Counted from the first letter of the stretch, positions 35,090-46,389 are shown. The stretch is 64,000 nucleotides of DNA from Tridacna crocea (GCA_943736015.1 OX031057.1:53025001-53089000), one strand, 5' to 3'. Notes: generated from the sequence alone by a model not told the origin. A program made the numbers and translations.

Positions 35090-35155
35090 GGAAACAAGCA
35101 GTTTAGAATGCTAGGTGGTATTAGGATGGGTGACCGTCTGACTATCGAATGACGT
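35090..35155 (+). pseudogene. 5S rRNA 3'-half-like sequence
   Basis: ATTAGGATGGGTGACCG with the following TCTGAC(T)ATCGAATG matches the box C and 3' half of eukaryotic 5S rRNA (TACTTGGATGGGTGACCGCCTGGGAATAC), and AACAAGCAG resembles the preceding AAGTTAAGCAACG. The 5' half and the closing stem are not found. It is either a 5S pseudogene or the head of a 5S-derived SINE. Confidence 0.6.
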
Positions 35156-38100
35156 CCGCGTGGTGAATATGTTCCCTGATCTCCGTTCGTGAACCAGGAG
35201 GTAACTGCACTGAGACCATCTAGGTGACTTCAGTCTATCAGTAGTTTTATATCGACTACTAATGATAAAATTGCCAGCAAAGACGGACAAGGTAAAGCCA
35301 ATGGCAAGACTGCAGTAATAAGAATATGATTTGCCAAGAAGCGCAGATTCTTGGCCAGTTTAAACCAGGCGCCAACCTTTTGAGAACCTCAAGAATCTTA
35401 TCCAGTTTCAGGTGAAGTTATGACTTGGAATCTACTCATGACTCCCACATTAGAGCAAGCCTTTCATTTAAACAGAGCTTTATTCGTGGGCTTCTCCGGC
35501 TTTCCCAATGTAAACTGCTAAGGCAACAAGCATGTTTCTTCTTTGCTGAAGAAACGCTCCACACAGCCTCCGTTTCAAAAGAATGTTTTTTTCTGATTAT
35601 AATGCAAACAAAATCCCGACAATAGAGAATTTGGAATCTCAACTTTCATTAGTTACATGTAAGCCGGGCAGCTCCAGTCAGACAAGACTTCTACTGCCTG
35701 CTGCCTGCACAGAAATCCCCGATACCCTGACAATAAGTAAAAGGCAGTGCCTATTTGAAAAGATGCCCGGATGACGTGAGTTTTGTTGTTGTTGTTGCCG
35801 TTAACTGTTAAGTTTTACCTTAACATCAAACAAACTGTCTACTGACAAAATTTTCAGTTGTTCTTATTCATTTGCAACTGCCGCTGGGCTGGTGCAATCC
35901 CATTCTGCCCCGATTCCGGATAAAGGCGCACTGTCCGTTGGCACTTCCTAATTTGTGACCGTGCCATTAGAAACGGTCCATGAACCATGTATTCTCTCTC
36001 ATTGGAAATAGGAAAATGCTATGTACATATATATTGAATTCTGATGGATTATATACATGTATACGAGTAAGGTCTGTTCAAGTTTAGATCCTCGGCCCTC
36101 TGCCCTGTGAACAGGACAGAGGGCGGAGGATCTGAACTCGGACAGGGGTGTTCTGCGGAATTTCAGAATGGTTACAAAATGGGTAAATTTTTTACGTTAT
36201 CACCATGAATGGCAGGTGCAGATGATGGGAAAAAATCCTGAAAAGTCAAATTATCCATGTAGGGTTCACTTAACTTTTAAGCCCCTGAAGAAGGGTAGAA
36301 TTCACAAGTTTTTTTTATCATACAATGCTGAAGTATAAAAAGATTTATATATTATTTTGATGATAATTTTATACACAACACAAATGGAAATATCCCCAGC
36401 GTATCTCTGTGGAACTCTGTACTTAATATCTGTAAAGAGTAAGACAGTATCTGCTAACGTATCCATTTGTAGGAAGAATACTAAAAGAGGTCTCTTGCGG
36501 TATTGTCTTACACGGATACGTAGCCTATGATTTATTGTAAATCTAGTTTTCATGCTAATTTGGAAATGCAAGATGGAATGTCACATGATCATTAGCTTGC
36601 AACAATTATGTGGAATGGCAGTCAAATGAGTATATTATATTCGGACCGCATAACTACCTTCTCGCTTCTTCAACACCAAATTTATACCACTTAACGTAGT
36701 GGACCCTTAATAGAAACAACTATTTCCACTATATTATTACCCTCAGAATTTGCTAATATTAAAAATGAGTATTATTGTACTACTTTCACCGAGTCACTTT
36801 TTCATTTTTGTCCTTCCTGGAATTATCGTTTATAAATCTAAAAACACTCTATTCTCATTATTAAGAGATGTGATAATTACCTCCCTTTTATGGAGACTAA
36901 CAAAAGTATCAACAGATAATATGAAGATAGACATCAAAGGAATTTCTGGTCAGTTAAAAACGTGCAAAAGTATTATATCTATATAATACTGTCCATATCA
37001 ACGATCAAGAAATTCTATGCCATGCTGCACTAGAAGTATTACGGGTCCTCTACATGTACCTTAACAAAGTGTTGCCGACAAGTTTCTGTACATTTAAAGA
37101 GAAAAATATGGTCTGAAGTACTAATCAGCATTTCAACAAACAAAAATTTATTCACAATAAAAATGTAAGTTTACTATTTCAACTGTCCAACCTTAGTTTA
37201 CTGTATATATACAGTGGTCCCTCCCTTTGTATTGGTGGGTGGGGTAAACCAACTCCAATGTATAACTAAATTGACAGAAGGGATGCTGCCTTACATGTAA
37301 ATCATGGCGGGCAGGTTGTAACAAGTTGCTAGTGGGTTTTACTGTTACTTTCAAGAGAAAAATCAAGTAGGAATGACATGTAAAACTTGCGAGATGAGCC
37401 GTAATAAAGTTTAAAATGGCCAAATTCATATCATCCCCAACTTTCAGCTGCAGGTCGAGCAAGAGTTACTCTCCTTGGAACTTATCGATTATCTGATACG
37501 AAAGGATTTCCGATAACGGCCTGTCATATAGAATTCAGAAGGGAAAATTTTTTGATCGGCTAAAACACATTTTTCTTCTAAAATGATTAAAATCTATAAC
37601 GTCTTGAAGTATTCTGTAATATCTCTACTTTACTTCAATATAATTTTAATTCCTGTAGCAAAATGGGAAATTGCGTCCATTTTGATTTAAAGTTACTGAC
37701 CCATTCTCCTTCTTATTTCTATAGAAAGATTTAAGGAATTTGCTCTTGCGCCGTTTTTGACGCTAAATAACATAAAAATGAATTGTAAGAAAAAAGTCTA
37801 TAACGTCTTGAAGTATTCTCTGTTTTGCTGTGATTATGATCAAAGTATTCGTTTACATTTGTTAAATTGAGATCTTGCGTCCATTTTAGTTTAAAAACGA
37901 CACTATCCTTAATTTTTGTATAAAAAAATGCTGTATTGAGCTAAGTTAGATTTTAAGACTGGGTGAAAAGATTTAGCAACGGATAAAGGGAAGATAAGAA
38001 CTGATGACATGATAACCTTGTCTATATTGTTTTGTAAAACCTGAATCCTGTTTTTACACATTGTCCAAATATATAATGACTGTATTTATCATTTTTATAC

Positions 38101-38998
38101 ATGTACGTGTATATTATTTGCATCAGTGAAAACTTTTAAGAGATTTGTAAAAACCATTATCTTCCCAGTATCGTCTTTTTTAATTCTTTCTCGGAAAATA
38201 ATTTCAATTTAGTTAGCATAAATTTCTTTAAATTGCATTTTTATTTCTTTGTCTTTGTCTTTATTTCTAAAGAAGATTGAATTTGTTGTACTATTGGATT
38301 ATTATAATAATTATGCAGTCAATAGACCAGTAACAAACTGTACAAAACAAGCAGTCTGATCCTGGGCCGAATCGGTTTTATTTAATGTGTCGAAATTCTT
38401 TTGGCTTCAAAAGATTGACGTTGCAATATCAATATGTGACTGAAATCAGCAGAAAACAATTTGCGTTTTGGGAGTATTGATGTGACCCGTACAGCACACT
38501 CCCGAATTTTAACGGTCCTGTATAAAACCTTTTTGTAAACATTGTGAGAAAAGGAGAAAATTAATACCAATATCCAGTATTGTTTCCTTTTCCTACAATG
38601 TTTTCTACTCTTTTAAAGTGAAGAATATCAATTTAGTTACATTTGATTTATTTTTTGAAATTGCTTTTTTTTAAAGTTGGTGAAGTCAAAAAGTTCTCCA
38701 TATGGGAAAACGTTTTAAATTTTTGACTTTTGAAAACACATGAGAGGGAGAAAATACATGTGATCAGATTGAAAATAGCGAGGAAATTTGAATATGTGAG
38801 CTGTCGCTATAAAATACTTTTGAAAATGCATAAATCATCACACATTTGCAAGTAAAGAGCTAAAGGGAGAAGGCGGCAAATTGGACTTCCTTATACAAAA
38901 TCTTGTTAAACTTGACTTTAAATCCTTATAAATAATCTCTTAAAAAAATTCTGATCTTAGTTTAAACATTTAGTTTTAATTTATTCAGTATACTAACA
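35156..38998. other. Interior of the 8.1-kb block with small repeats
   Basis: No gene recognised. It contains a hairpin at 36074-36140 (GATCCTCGGCCCTCTG pairing with CAGAGGGCGGAGGATC), a diverged tandem duplication at about 37590-37910 (TCTATAACGTCTTGAAGTAT and TTGCGTCCATTTT recur about 205 bp apart), and a half TTAA-type hairpin at 38515-38605. Frames at 35425-35774 and 36302-36571 have no recognisable domain. Confidence 0.4.
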
Positions 38999-39481
38999 TC
39001 ATTCATTTACAACAATATGTTTTGCGAAAAGGATAGAAACGAAAGCATCAAAGCTTATATAGTAAAGAAGTCTGATTTTTTTCCTGATACATGTACTTTC
39101 TTTCCGATTACCCCGTATAAATGTATCAATGTATACCATTACGTAACACCAATCAATATACCCGATAGGCGTCTTATCTAACAGTGAGACTGGGTCATCA
39201 TCGGAGAACTCCGGCACAATGGAAACGATCAGGGAAAAAGAAAGAAAATACGATAGTTGCTTTAAAAAAGTGTAAAAAGGACTAAAAATGTATTTTCTAA
39301 ATGACTGAAAACTACGCCATATTAAAAAACAATAAATAAGCTTTCTGACTTCCCTGAAGATAATTTTGATTTTCCAACAATATTGTGCAGGCTGATTTAT
39401 GTTTACCGTGTGCTCACAAAACCAGTGACTTCTTCTAAAAAATGACGAAATTATTTTAAACAGAACTGACCTATTGAACAT
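38999..39481 (-). CDS. Longest unexplained open frame in the 8.1-kb block (doubtful)
   Basis: 160 codons from ATG, rich in Phe, Ile, Tyr and Ser, with a hydrophobic stretch FLKQLSYFLSFSLIVSIV in the middle. No domain, signal or family was recognised. The base composition equals that of the surrounding AT-rich DNA. It is listed because it is the longest frame in the block not caused by a repeat; a chance frame is the likelier explanation. Confidence 0.12.
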   Translation of the reverse strand: MFNRSVLFKIISSFFRRSHWFCEHTVNINQPAQYCWKIKIIFREVRKLIYCFLIWRSFQSFRKYIFSPFYTFLKQLSYFLSFSLIVSIVPEFSDDDPVSLLDKTPIGYIDWCYVMVYIDTFIRGNRKESTCIRKKIRLLYYISFDAFVSILFAKHIVVNE

Positions 39482-40375
39482 AAAGGTTAAAAAATATAAT
39501 TTGTGTACGGTTGGCTTGTTTATGATAGATCAGACGATACCAGTGTGGTCTGATCTACCAACACACTTTCCCCAGCCTAATATACATGTACGTACATGTA
39601 TTTGTGACGACGCTATGCAAAACAATTACAATAAAATGCCGTCTGCTGACTATGTAATAGCTCTATGCTACAGGTTGGAAATTAACGTTTTCAAAAACAT
39701 TGTAACAGGAGAAGCCTCTTCATAATATCCTTAACTTTGTGGGTAGCTATTCAGAAATATATCCTACCGAAGTATTTTTACTACTGTACCATTTTTGTTG
39801 ATAAAACAATAAAAATATCAGAGATTGAATTCAAAATTTTGATGAAAAACTCAGAGATAAAATTCCAAAGATGCAGTAAACATATGTGCTGTTAATTTCG
39901 AGCGTTCGTGTCGCGCTCCTCCCCCGGCTTTAGTCTCATCATAAGAAACTTGTACTGCGGATATTTTTCTTTATTTTTTTAACTCTCAGGAACTGTGTTC
40001 CTGGCAATGTATGACTGCCCCAATATTTAAAGCAGTTGTAGACAACGGCGTGCGGTAAAAATGTCAGAGGTAAAAATGCCATAGGTAAAAATGTCATAGG
40101 TAAAAATGTCAGAGTCAAAGTGATAAATATGGCATAGGTAAAAATGTCATAGGTAAAAATGTCAGAGATACTAAGTACATGAAATGAAAAAACATGTGGC
40201 TCTGGCCTCTCACCAGATCCATTGAAGTAAAGCCATTCTTTGTAGATTTGACAATATACCAGTTGTCCTTTACATTTCTTTATTATATATTTATTTACCT
40301 TCATTGTATCCATGCTATACTGTGAAATAATTTTCTGTTTCATTCAGCAATGATAACATTACTTGTTGCTGATTG

Positions 40376-40590
40376 AACCCTTTACCAAACAACCCCTGGT
40401 TTTAACGACCCTAAGATAGGAGCCTAAAAAAAACATTGTGGGAAAATGAGAAAATGCTGGTAACGAGCATTGTATCCTTTTCCCGCACTGTTTCTGCCCT
40501 GCTGGAAACAAATTTCAGTTTTTGAGTTAATTGCAAACCTTGGTAAAAACATTTGTGAAAAAGTATCTTTGACAATAGTATGTGATCTTA
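40376..40590. mobile_element. TTAA-type MITE nested in the foldback element
   Basis: Starts CCCTTTACCAAACAAC. The hairpin is ACATTGTGGGAAAATG...GCTGGTAACGAGC...CCTTTTCCCGCACTG. The centre is a mixed form: its left arm is of the GCTGG subfamily and its right arm (ACGAGC) of the GCTCG subfamily. The right end is eroded. Confidence 0.7.
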
Positions 40591-40639
40591 GTTCTTCTGT
40601 ATACTAATCTTGATTTTGACTGACTGCTATATCAGATGA

Positions 40640-40715
40640 TTAAAAGGCCAGAAATAAGTGAGCCCCGACAAGATTTCGAACTTGGTAAGCCTTGACCAAC
40701 TGAGCTAACCCCATA
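40640..40715 (-). pseudogene. Truncated tRNA-like sequence
   Basis: The minus strand reads GGGGTTAGCTCAGTTGGTC (box A) and, only about 12 bases later, AAGTTCGAAATCTTGTC (box B). The anticodon arm has been deleted, so this is a SINE-head or tRNA remnant and not a functional tRNA. Confidence 0.6.
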
Positions 40716-40851
40716 TATTTATACTATGATGAATACGTCTGACATTTTTACCTATGAAATTGTTACCTATGGCATATTTACCACTTTGACTCTGACATTT
40801 TTACCTATGACATTTTTACCTCTGACATTTTTACCTACATTCGTAGACAAC

Positions 40852-41438
40852 ACAATAAATATGGCTCAAATTATTCAATTTGTATCAATTAAGGCATGAC
40901 AACATTGCTTGAAAAAGAGTAAATGCTGGTCAAAAGCATTTCTGTAGCTGACTATAATTTTTCAAACGCGTGCCTTCGGTAAAATTTTAGGTAGATCAAA
41001 TTATAAGACCTGAAAGGAAAACAAATCCTACAAGTTTTGGTACCCCAGTAATTTACAACCCCAGATATCCCGCAGAGTTGTGTTCCAATTAATTGAAACC
41101 CTCTACACTCGAAGCGCGAAATTCGGGTTATAAGTGCAAAGGGTTTGCAGAGATCGCCAGTCAATATATAATTCCATATGTGATCGATTTCACGGTCAAA
41201 AGGGATCAAACTCTCATAATTTAATTGACTTACATAGCGGTCAAATAACAGTTACCGGGTTTGATTTGCATAATAAAGTTGGCCATGGAATTCAAAAAAG
41301 CTGAACAAATCAAATATTATATCCTCCGATTTCGTCCTACTTTACATATGTTAAAAAAGTGTCCCTAAGGATGTTGAAAACGAAAAAAGTGTTTGTGTTG
41401 CAATTAGTTTTTGGTCTTCTCACAATTTGACTGGACTA
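40852..41438. other. Right end of the 8.1-kb block including its terminal repeat
   Basis: 41302-41438 is the right terminal inverted repeat (see the left copy). The part 40852-41301 has no recognised feature apart from a short hairpin-family remnant near 40900-40945. Confidence 0.5.
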
Positions 41439-42845
41439 GTTACAATTAAATCAAATGTCGGGCTATAACAGGGGTAAATCTTAAACCATGTGTCGGACAG
41501 AAACATTTCGTAATGGTTAAACCATATGTCGAACTGAAACAAGGGGTAACGTTTAAATTCAATGTCGAACTGAAACAGGGGATAACGATTAAACCATATG
41601 TCGGACTGAAACAAGGGTTATAATTAAATCATATGTCGGACTAAAACAGGGGGTAAGGCTTAAAACATGTGTCGGACTGAAACAGGAGGTAATGCTTAAA
41701 CCATATGTCAGACTGAAAACAGGGGGTAACAATTAAATCAAATGTCAGGCTATAACAGGGGTAAATCTTAAACCATGTGTCGGACAGAAACATTTCGTAA
41801 TGGTTAAACCATATGTCGAACTTAAACAAGGGGTAACGTTTAAATTCAATGTCGAACTGAAACAGGAGATAACGATTAAACCATATGTCGGACTGAAACA
41901 GGAGTTATAATTAAATTATATGTCGGACTAAAACAGGGAGTAAGGCTTAAAACATGTGTCGGACTGAAACACGAGGTAATGCTCAAACCATACGTCGGAC
42001 TGAAACAGGGGGTGACGTTTTATTCAAATGTCGGACTGAAACAGAGGGTAACGTTTAACCATATGTCGAAGTAAAACAGGACGTAACGGTTAAACCATAT
42101 GTCAGACTGAAAACAGGGGTTAACAATTAAATGAAATGTCGGGCTATAACAGGGGGTAAGTCTTAAACCATGTGTCAGACTGAAACATTTGGTAATGGTT
42201 AAACCATATGTCGGACTTAAACAGGGAGTAATCGTTAAACCATATGTCGGACGGAAACCGGAGGTACCGGTTGAACAATATGTCGGACAGAAACCGGAGG
42301 TAACGGTTAAACCATATGTCGGACGGAAACAGGATTAAAACAGGAGGTATCGGTAAGACCATATGTTGGACTTAAACAGGGAATTACGTTTAAACTATAT
42401 GTCGGACTGAACCGGATGTAATCATTAAACCATATGTCGGACTGAAACAGGGGGTAATAATCAAATTATATTTCGGACTAAAACAGGGAGTAAGGCTTGA
42501 ACCAAGTGTCGGACTGAAACAGGAGGTAATGGTTAAACCATATGTCGGACTGAAACAGCGGGTAACGTTTAATCAAAATTTCGGACTGAAACGGGGGTAA
42601 CAATTAAACTATATGTCGACTAAAACAGGGGGTAAGGTTTACAAATGTTGGACTGAATCACGGGGTAATGGTTAAACCATATGTCAGACTGAAAAAGGGC
42701 AGAACATTTAATTTAAATGTCGGGCTGAAACAGGGGGTAACGGTTAAACCATAGGTCGGACTGAAACAGTGGGTCATGGTTGAACAATATGCTGGACTGA
42801 AAAAGGAGGTAACGATTAAACCATATGTCAGACGACATAATTTGA
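41439..42845 (+). repeat. 36-bp minisatellite, right part
   Basis: About 38 units of the same 36-bp repeat as 32490-33312, same orientation. The block from 41450 to about 41690 is repeated almost exactly at about 41733-41975, again showing a higher-order unit of roughly 280 bp. Units near 42240-42330 form a separate variant set (GGACGGAAACCGGAGGTA). The array ends abruptly at GTCAGACGACATAATTTGAG. Confidence 0.93.
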
Positions 42846-43141
42846 GATCCGTCCAGTTCAAACCTAACTGAATCGACCAAACACATTTTGGTTCATATGG
42901 TGGTACTTGACTCTCAGGTACTGTGATCAAATGTGATCAAAGGATGGGGTGCTTAAAGCTGACATTTTCTCATTCTCCCATTATGAAAATCCGTCTGGTT
43001 CAGGGTCCTTTGGTCAGGGATTTGTTGAGTAAAGAGATGAAGAAGGAACATATCAGATCCTTAAGAAAGAATGAGGTGCAAATATATACTAATAAATCAG
43101 CGGCGCTTTTGAAAGGGAAAAGGTTTTTATGCATCCCCGTG

Positions 43142-43361
43142 ATGCATTACCAAACGACAAAAAATTAGATTGGGTCGAATTGAAATGATTTTCAGTCGAC
43201 AGAAAAAATGTAACTGAAATGATGATTTTTGTTTTGATCTGGTAGAAAAAATTATGGGAAAAAGAGAAAATGCTGGTTACCAGCATTTTCTCCTTTTCCC
43301 ATAATATCTTCAAAAGCCTTCTTTACACGGTCATTAAAGCTCGAGATTGTGTGTTTATTGG
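43142..43361. mobile_element. TTAA-type palindromic MITE, GCTGG subfamily
   Basis: The left end is GCATTACCAAACGAC and the right end TGTGTTTATTGGTTAA. The hairpin is ATTATGGGAAAAAGAG...GCTGGTTACCAGC...CTTTTCCCATAAT. The matched A/T changes at the outer stem (ATTATGGG/CCCATAAT instead of CATTGTGGG/CCCACAATG) preserve pairing. Confidence 0.85.
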
Positions 43362-43552
43362 TTAAGCAAGTCCTCACGTACTCATTTATCCATAAAGTCA
43401 TTTTTTTCTTAAATCGACTGTTTGATGAGATAGAAAGAACCTTAAACATAACGGAAACTTAAAACTTATACATAGCACAAGATTTCGACCTCTGTCAGCC
43501 TCTGCGAACAGCGCGGCAGACATAAGGGGGCTACGTTTTGTAAATGCATTAA

Positions 43553-43772
43553 CCCTTTACCAAACAACAAATTTTGGACCCTTCCAAACACCAAGAGTTT
43601 GCAGACAACAATTTTAGATATGGAGAAAATGGCAGAAAGTTCTCAAAAGGGGTAGAAAACACTGTGGGAAAAGGAGAAATTGATCGTTACGAGCAATTTC
43701 TCCTTTTCCCATAGTGTTTTCAAAAGACTTTTTCTGCAGACACGTAAAATCCAGAGCTTGTTTGGGAAAGGG
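43553..43772. mobile_element. TTAA-type palindromic MITE, GCTCG-like subfamily
   Basis: Left TTAA 43549-43552. The ends are CCCTTTACCAAACAAC and TTGTTTGGGAAAGGG. The centre is CACTGTGGGAAAAGGAG...GATCGTTACGAGC...CTCCTTTTCCCATAGTG. The interior words TTTTGGACCCTTCCAAAC and AGTTTGCAGACAACAATTTTAGA define this subfamily. Confidence 0.88.
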
Positions 43773-43914
43773 TTCAACCTTTTTTACACTCAACATTACT
43801 TATATGATTTCTGTAAACAAGAGGAACAGCTTGGGTTGTTTATCAAAACCTTACTACGCACAGATATCAGGTAAAGACATTCGACTACTGTCGAGGTGTA
43901 GATAACGATTTCTA

Positions 43915-43982
43915 GTGGACAGTGTAGATTAAAGATCAGACTACGATTTGTGCAGTCTGATCTTGATCTTTACAGGCCCCAA
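43915..43982. repeat. GACAGTGTAGATC hairpin, single
   Basis: GGACAGTGTAGATTAAAGATCAGACT pairs with GCAGTCTGATCTTGATCTTTACAGG, a single palindrome of the type found in pairs at 57967-58261. The right terminus is altered. Confidence 0.7.
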
Positions 43983-44220
43983 AAGCCATTCAAGGGCAGT
44001 TCGCAACAGACAAGTTGCTGTGAAATACATGTCCTTGTAAAATTCAAGGTTGAAAATAAATTACAGATAGTTATAAAACGTCAAAGCCAGGCAGCAAAGT
44101 CGGGCATAAAACGGTCTGTCTCATCTATTTCGGACGACGTTTTCTTTACTTTCAAAGTCAAGTATCGTTATTTCGACCACATTTGAGTTTTCCTCTTCAG
44201 AGGTTATTACAATGGAAAGC

Positions 44221-44233
44221 CTTTTTTTTACAG
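44221..44233 (+). promoter_or_regulatory. Probable splice acceptor of a 5' UTR intron
   Basis: CTTTTTTTTACAG directly precedes 20 untranslated bases and the carboxylesterase start codon. This suggests a non-coding first exon further upstream, which was not located. Confidence 0.45.
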
Positions 44234-44253
44234 TCTCCTAAATAAGCCTCACG

Positions 44254-46389
44254 ATGACAGTCCTTCTTCGACTATCGTTAATCCTTTGTATACGAATAAT
44301 TTTCTCTGAAAGAACCGACCCGAACAACATATACGAAGTTTCAACCCCAACAGGTAACATAACGGGATTGCAGGAAAAAGTTACCTTGAAAGGTGTTGGT
44401 TATACTGTGCTTAAATTTCGTGGAATACCGTATGGCGAAGCACCAATTAGGTTTAGGAAATCGACTATGAGAGCCTATTTTGACAGTACCTTTGACGCTA
44501 CGAATGATGGTCCAGTTTGCTACCAGTCTGAACAGCCCAACAATTCAAAATATAATCGATCCGAGGACTGTTTGAGATTGAATATTTTTGCCCCATCAAC
44601 AACTGAAAACCTGTTGAAACCTGTTATGGTGTGGTTCCATGGTGGATGTTTTATACATGGTGAAAGCTACAGCTACAATGCGACAATGTTAAGTGTAATT
44701 GGAGATGTTGTTGTGGTTACTATCAATTATCGCTTGGCACATCTTGGGTTTTTCACTACCGGTGATGCTATTGCACCAGGAAACTATGGTCTTTGGGATC
44801 AACGATTAGCCTTACAATGGGTCGCTAGGAACATTGCAGCATTCAATGGAGACCCAGACCGAGTAACGATATTTGGGGGATCAGCAGGAGCATCTTCTGT
44901 ACTGTATCAAGCTTTTTATCCAGGAAATCTAGGACTTTTCAAACGTGTTATAGCACAAAGTGGGACAACCCTCAGTCCATGGGCATTCAAGGGATATTAC
45001 AACCAGAAGGTATCCAGGAGGTTCGCTGAAAATGCAGGATGCAAACAAGAGAACCCCGAGGATTATACTGAATGTCTAAGAGCACTACCGATCGAAGCAT
45101 TAAATTCAGCAATGAACAGTATAACATCAGGCGTCCCAGGGCCAGTTTTAGATAACGATTTCATACTTGATAGGCCAGAAAACATACTTAGTGGTTATTT
45201 GGACGATATAGTATCCCTAGATATGTTTGGCAGCGTTGATCTAATGATCGGTTATAACAGTGCAGATGGTATGAAGGACTTGCTCCTGTGGATGAATGCA
45301 ACCGGCTGTGACAATTTGAATAGCTGTAATTTTACGTTACCCAAAGATAAATATGCACAAGAGTTGGTTCCTTACTACTTAAACGTATATTTCAACAACA
45401 CTTTGAACAACTTTGAACGGATTGTACCTATAGTTATTGGTGAATATACAGACTTGTGTAGCCCTGATGATGAGGACAACCGAATCATGAAGCTGATTAA
45501 ACTAGCCACAGATTGTAACCTTGCTGTTTCGACCGTGAAAACAGCTGCAGTACACTTGGTGGGCCAAGTCTACGGCACAACTACTTATGCGTATGAGTTT
45601 GCGGTTCAACCTGTACGCAAGAAATATCCAACACTATCATTTTTAGACAGAAAAGATATGATGAGCCACGGAGACGAAATTTCGTATGTGTTTGGTATGG
45701 GAGTGGAGCAGGTATCAGATGACCAAAACCAAACGTTCAAGTTTCAAACATATCTTGCTACCATGAAAATGTGGGCCAATTTTGCGCATTCTGGGTAAGT
45801 ACAGTATTAGTTGTACGGTCAGGTGACAGGGGACTTGGAAATTTATTCAAAGCTGTGATGAATCATGTCGCCCCGAGCGGAAGGCGAGTGGCGGCATGAT
45901 TTACCACAGCCGTGAAGAAGTTACCAAGTCCCCTTGCTACCTGACGCAAGAAAAAATGGATTATACTGCAAAGTTTTACCACTACATAACATGCATAAAA
46001 CTTTCCCTCAGAAAGGGTTAAAATCATAAAATAACATGAGTATTTGTTTTTTTCGATGAACGATCAAAATTTATTTTATCTCGTGAATATTATTAGGATT
46101 ATTTTTTAAACGTGGCTGCTGCCACTTTCGATCTTTCACCGAAAAAAACAAATGTCGTCTATTTACTTTTTGTTTAAGGAACCCAAATACGCCTAATGAC
46201 GTCAGTGAATACATCAAGACGACATGGCCAGAGTTCACAGACAATTGGGATTATTTACAAATCACGCCCAATATGTCAACAGATTCCAGTAAGACAAGGA
46301 TGAGAGCCCAGTCTGTGGACTTTTGGGAGAATGTTCTACCGGTTGTTGCAGGTCACTTCCAGGACGATGATGCTGTTTCCTGCGTTTAA
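44254..46389 (+). CDS. Secreted type-B carboxylesterase / cholinesterase-like hydrolase
   Basis: Two exons, 44254-45794 and 46179-46389, join through GTAAGT and TGTTTAAG with a Gly codon split after its second base, giving 583 aa, a usual family length. The start ATG follows an in-frame TAA (44239-44241) and begins a signal peptide (residues 1-18). The oxyanion-hole block WFHGGCF is at 127-133, nucleophile Ser210 in TIFGGSAGASS, acid Asp338 in GYNSADGM, and His472 in SHGDEISYVFG, so the triad is complete. Cys89/Cys106 and Cys263/Cys274 fit two conserved disulfides. Several N-glycosylation sequons are present. Relative to acetylcholinesterase, the position of the choline-binding Trp before SEDCL appears to be Asn96, and no oligomerisation tail follows ...DDDAVSCV. 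It is therefore more likely a general ester hydrolase acting outside the cell than an acetylcholinesterase. The 1.54-kb first coding exon is unusually long. A palindromic element sits in the intron. Confidence 0.93.
45818..45945. mobile_element. Palindromic foldback element in the carboxylesterase intron
   Basis: GTCAGGTGACAGGGGACTTGG pairs with CCAAGTCCCCTTGCTACCTGAC, and GCTGTG(A)TGAATCATG pairs with CATGATTTACCACAGC, with a GCGGAAGGCGAGTGGCGG centre. The sequence just to its right (about 45955-45995, TGGATTATACTGCAAAG) resembles, on the other strand, the insertion at 61776-62175. The element begins 23 bp after the donor site. Confidence 0.8.

Larger units (their letters stand above)
40047..40842. 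mobile_element. Foldback element with 9-bp target duplication
   Basis: GTAGACAAC flanks both sides (40038-40046 and 40843-40851). The arms of about 110 bp are inverted copies built of a roughly 15-bp subrepeat GGTAAAAATGTCAGA and (A/G)TAGGTAAAAATG(T/C)CAT. Both arms include the spacer AGTCAAAGTG(A/G)TAAATATG in the same place. The 796-bp interior includes a TTAA-type MITE and a truncated tRNA-like sequence. Long subrepeat-built arms and a 9-bp duplication suggest a Mutator-like foldback element. Confidence 0.75.
33313..41438. mobile_element. 8.1-kb block with inverted ends inserted in the minisatellite
   Basis: The left end TAGTCCAGTCAAA and the right end TTTGACTGGACTA are exact inverted copies. 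Further inward AACTAATTGCAACACAA, GTAGGACAAAATCGGA and GATAT recur inverted at both ends, giving imperfect terminal repeats of about 125 bp. GTT flanks both sides (33310-33312 and 41439-41441). Removing the block restores the minisatellite in register and in the right variant order. No transposase, polymerase or integrase was recognised inside, so it may be non-autonomous or decayed. Its interior carries a 5S rRNA-like piece, a tandem duplication, a hairpin and a foldback element. Confidence 0.65.

Noticed and set aside
39939..40343. 134-codon minus-strand frame with repeated TFLPM-like words
   Set aside because: The repeat comes from the 15-bp subrepeats of the foldback arm, again a multiple of three.
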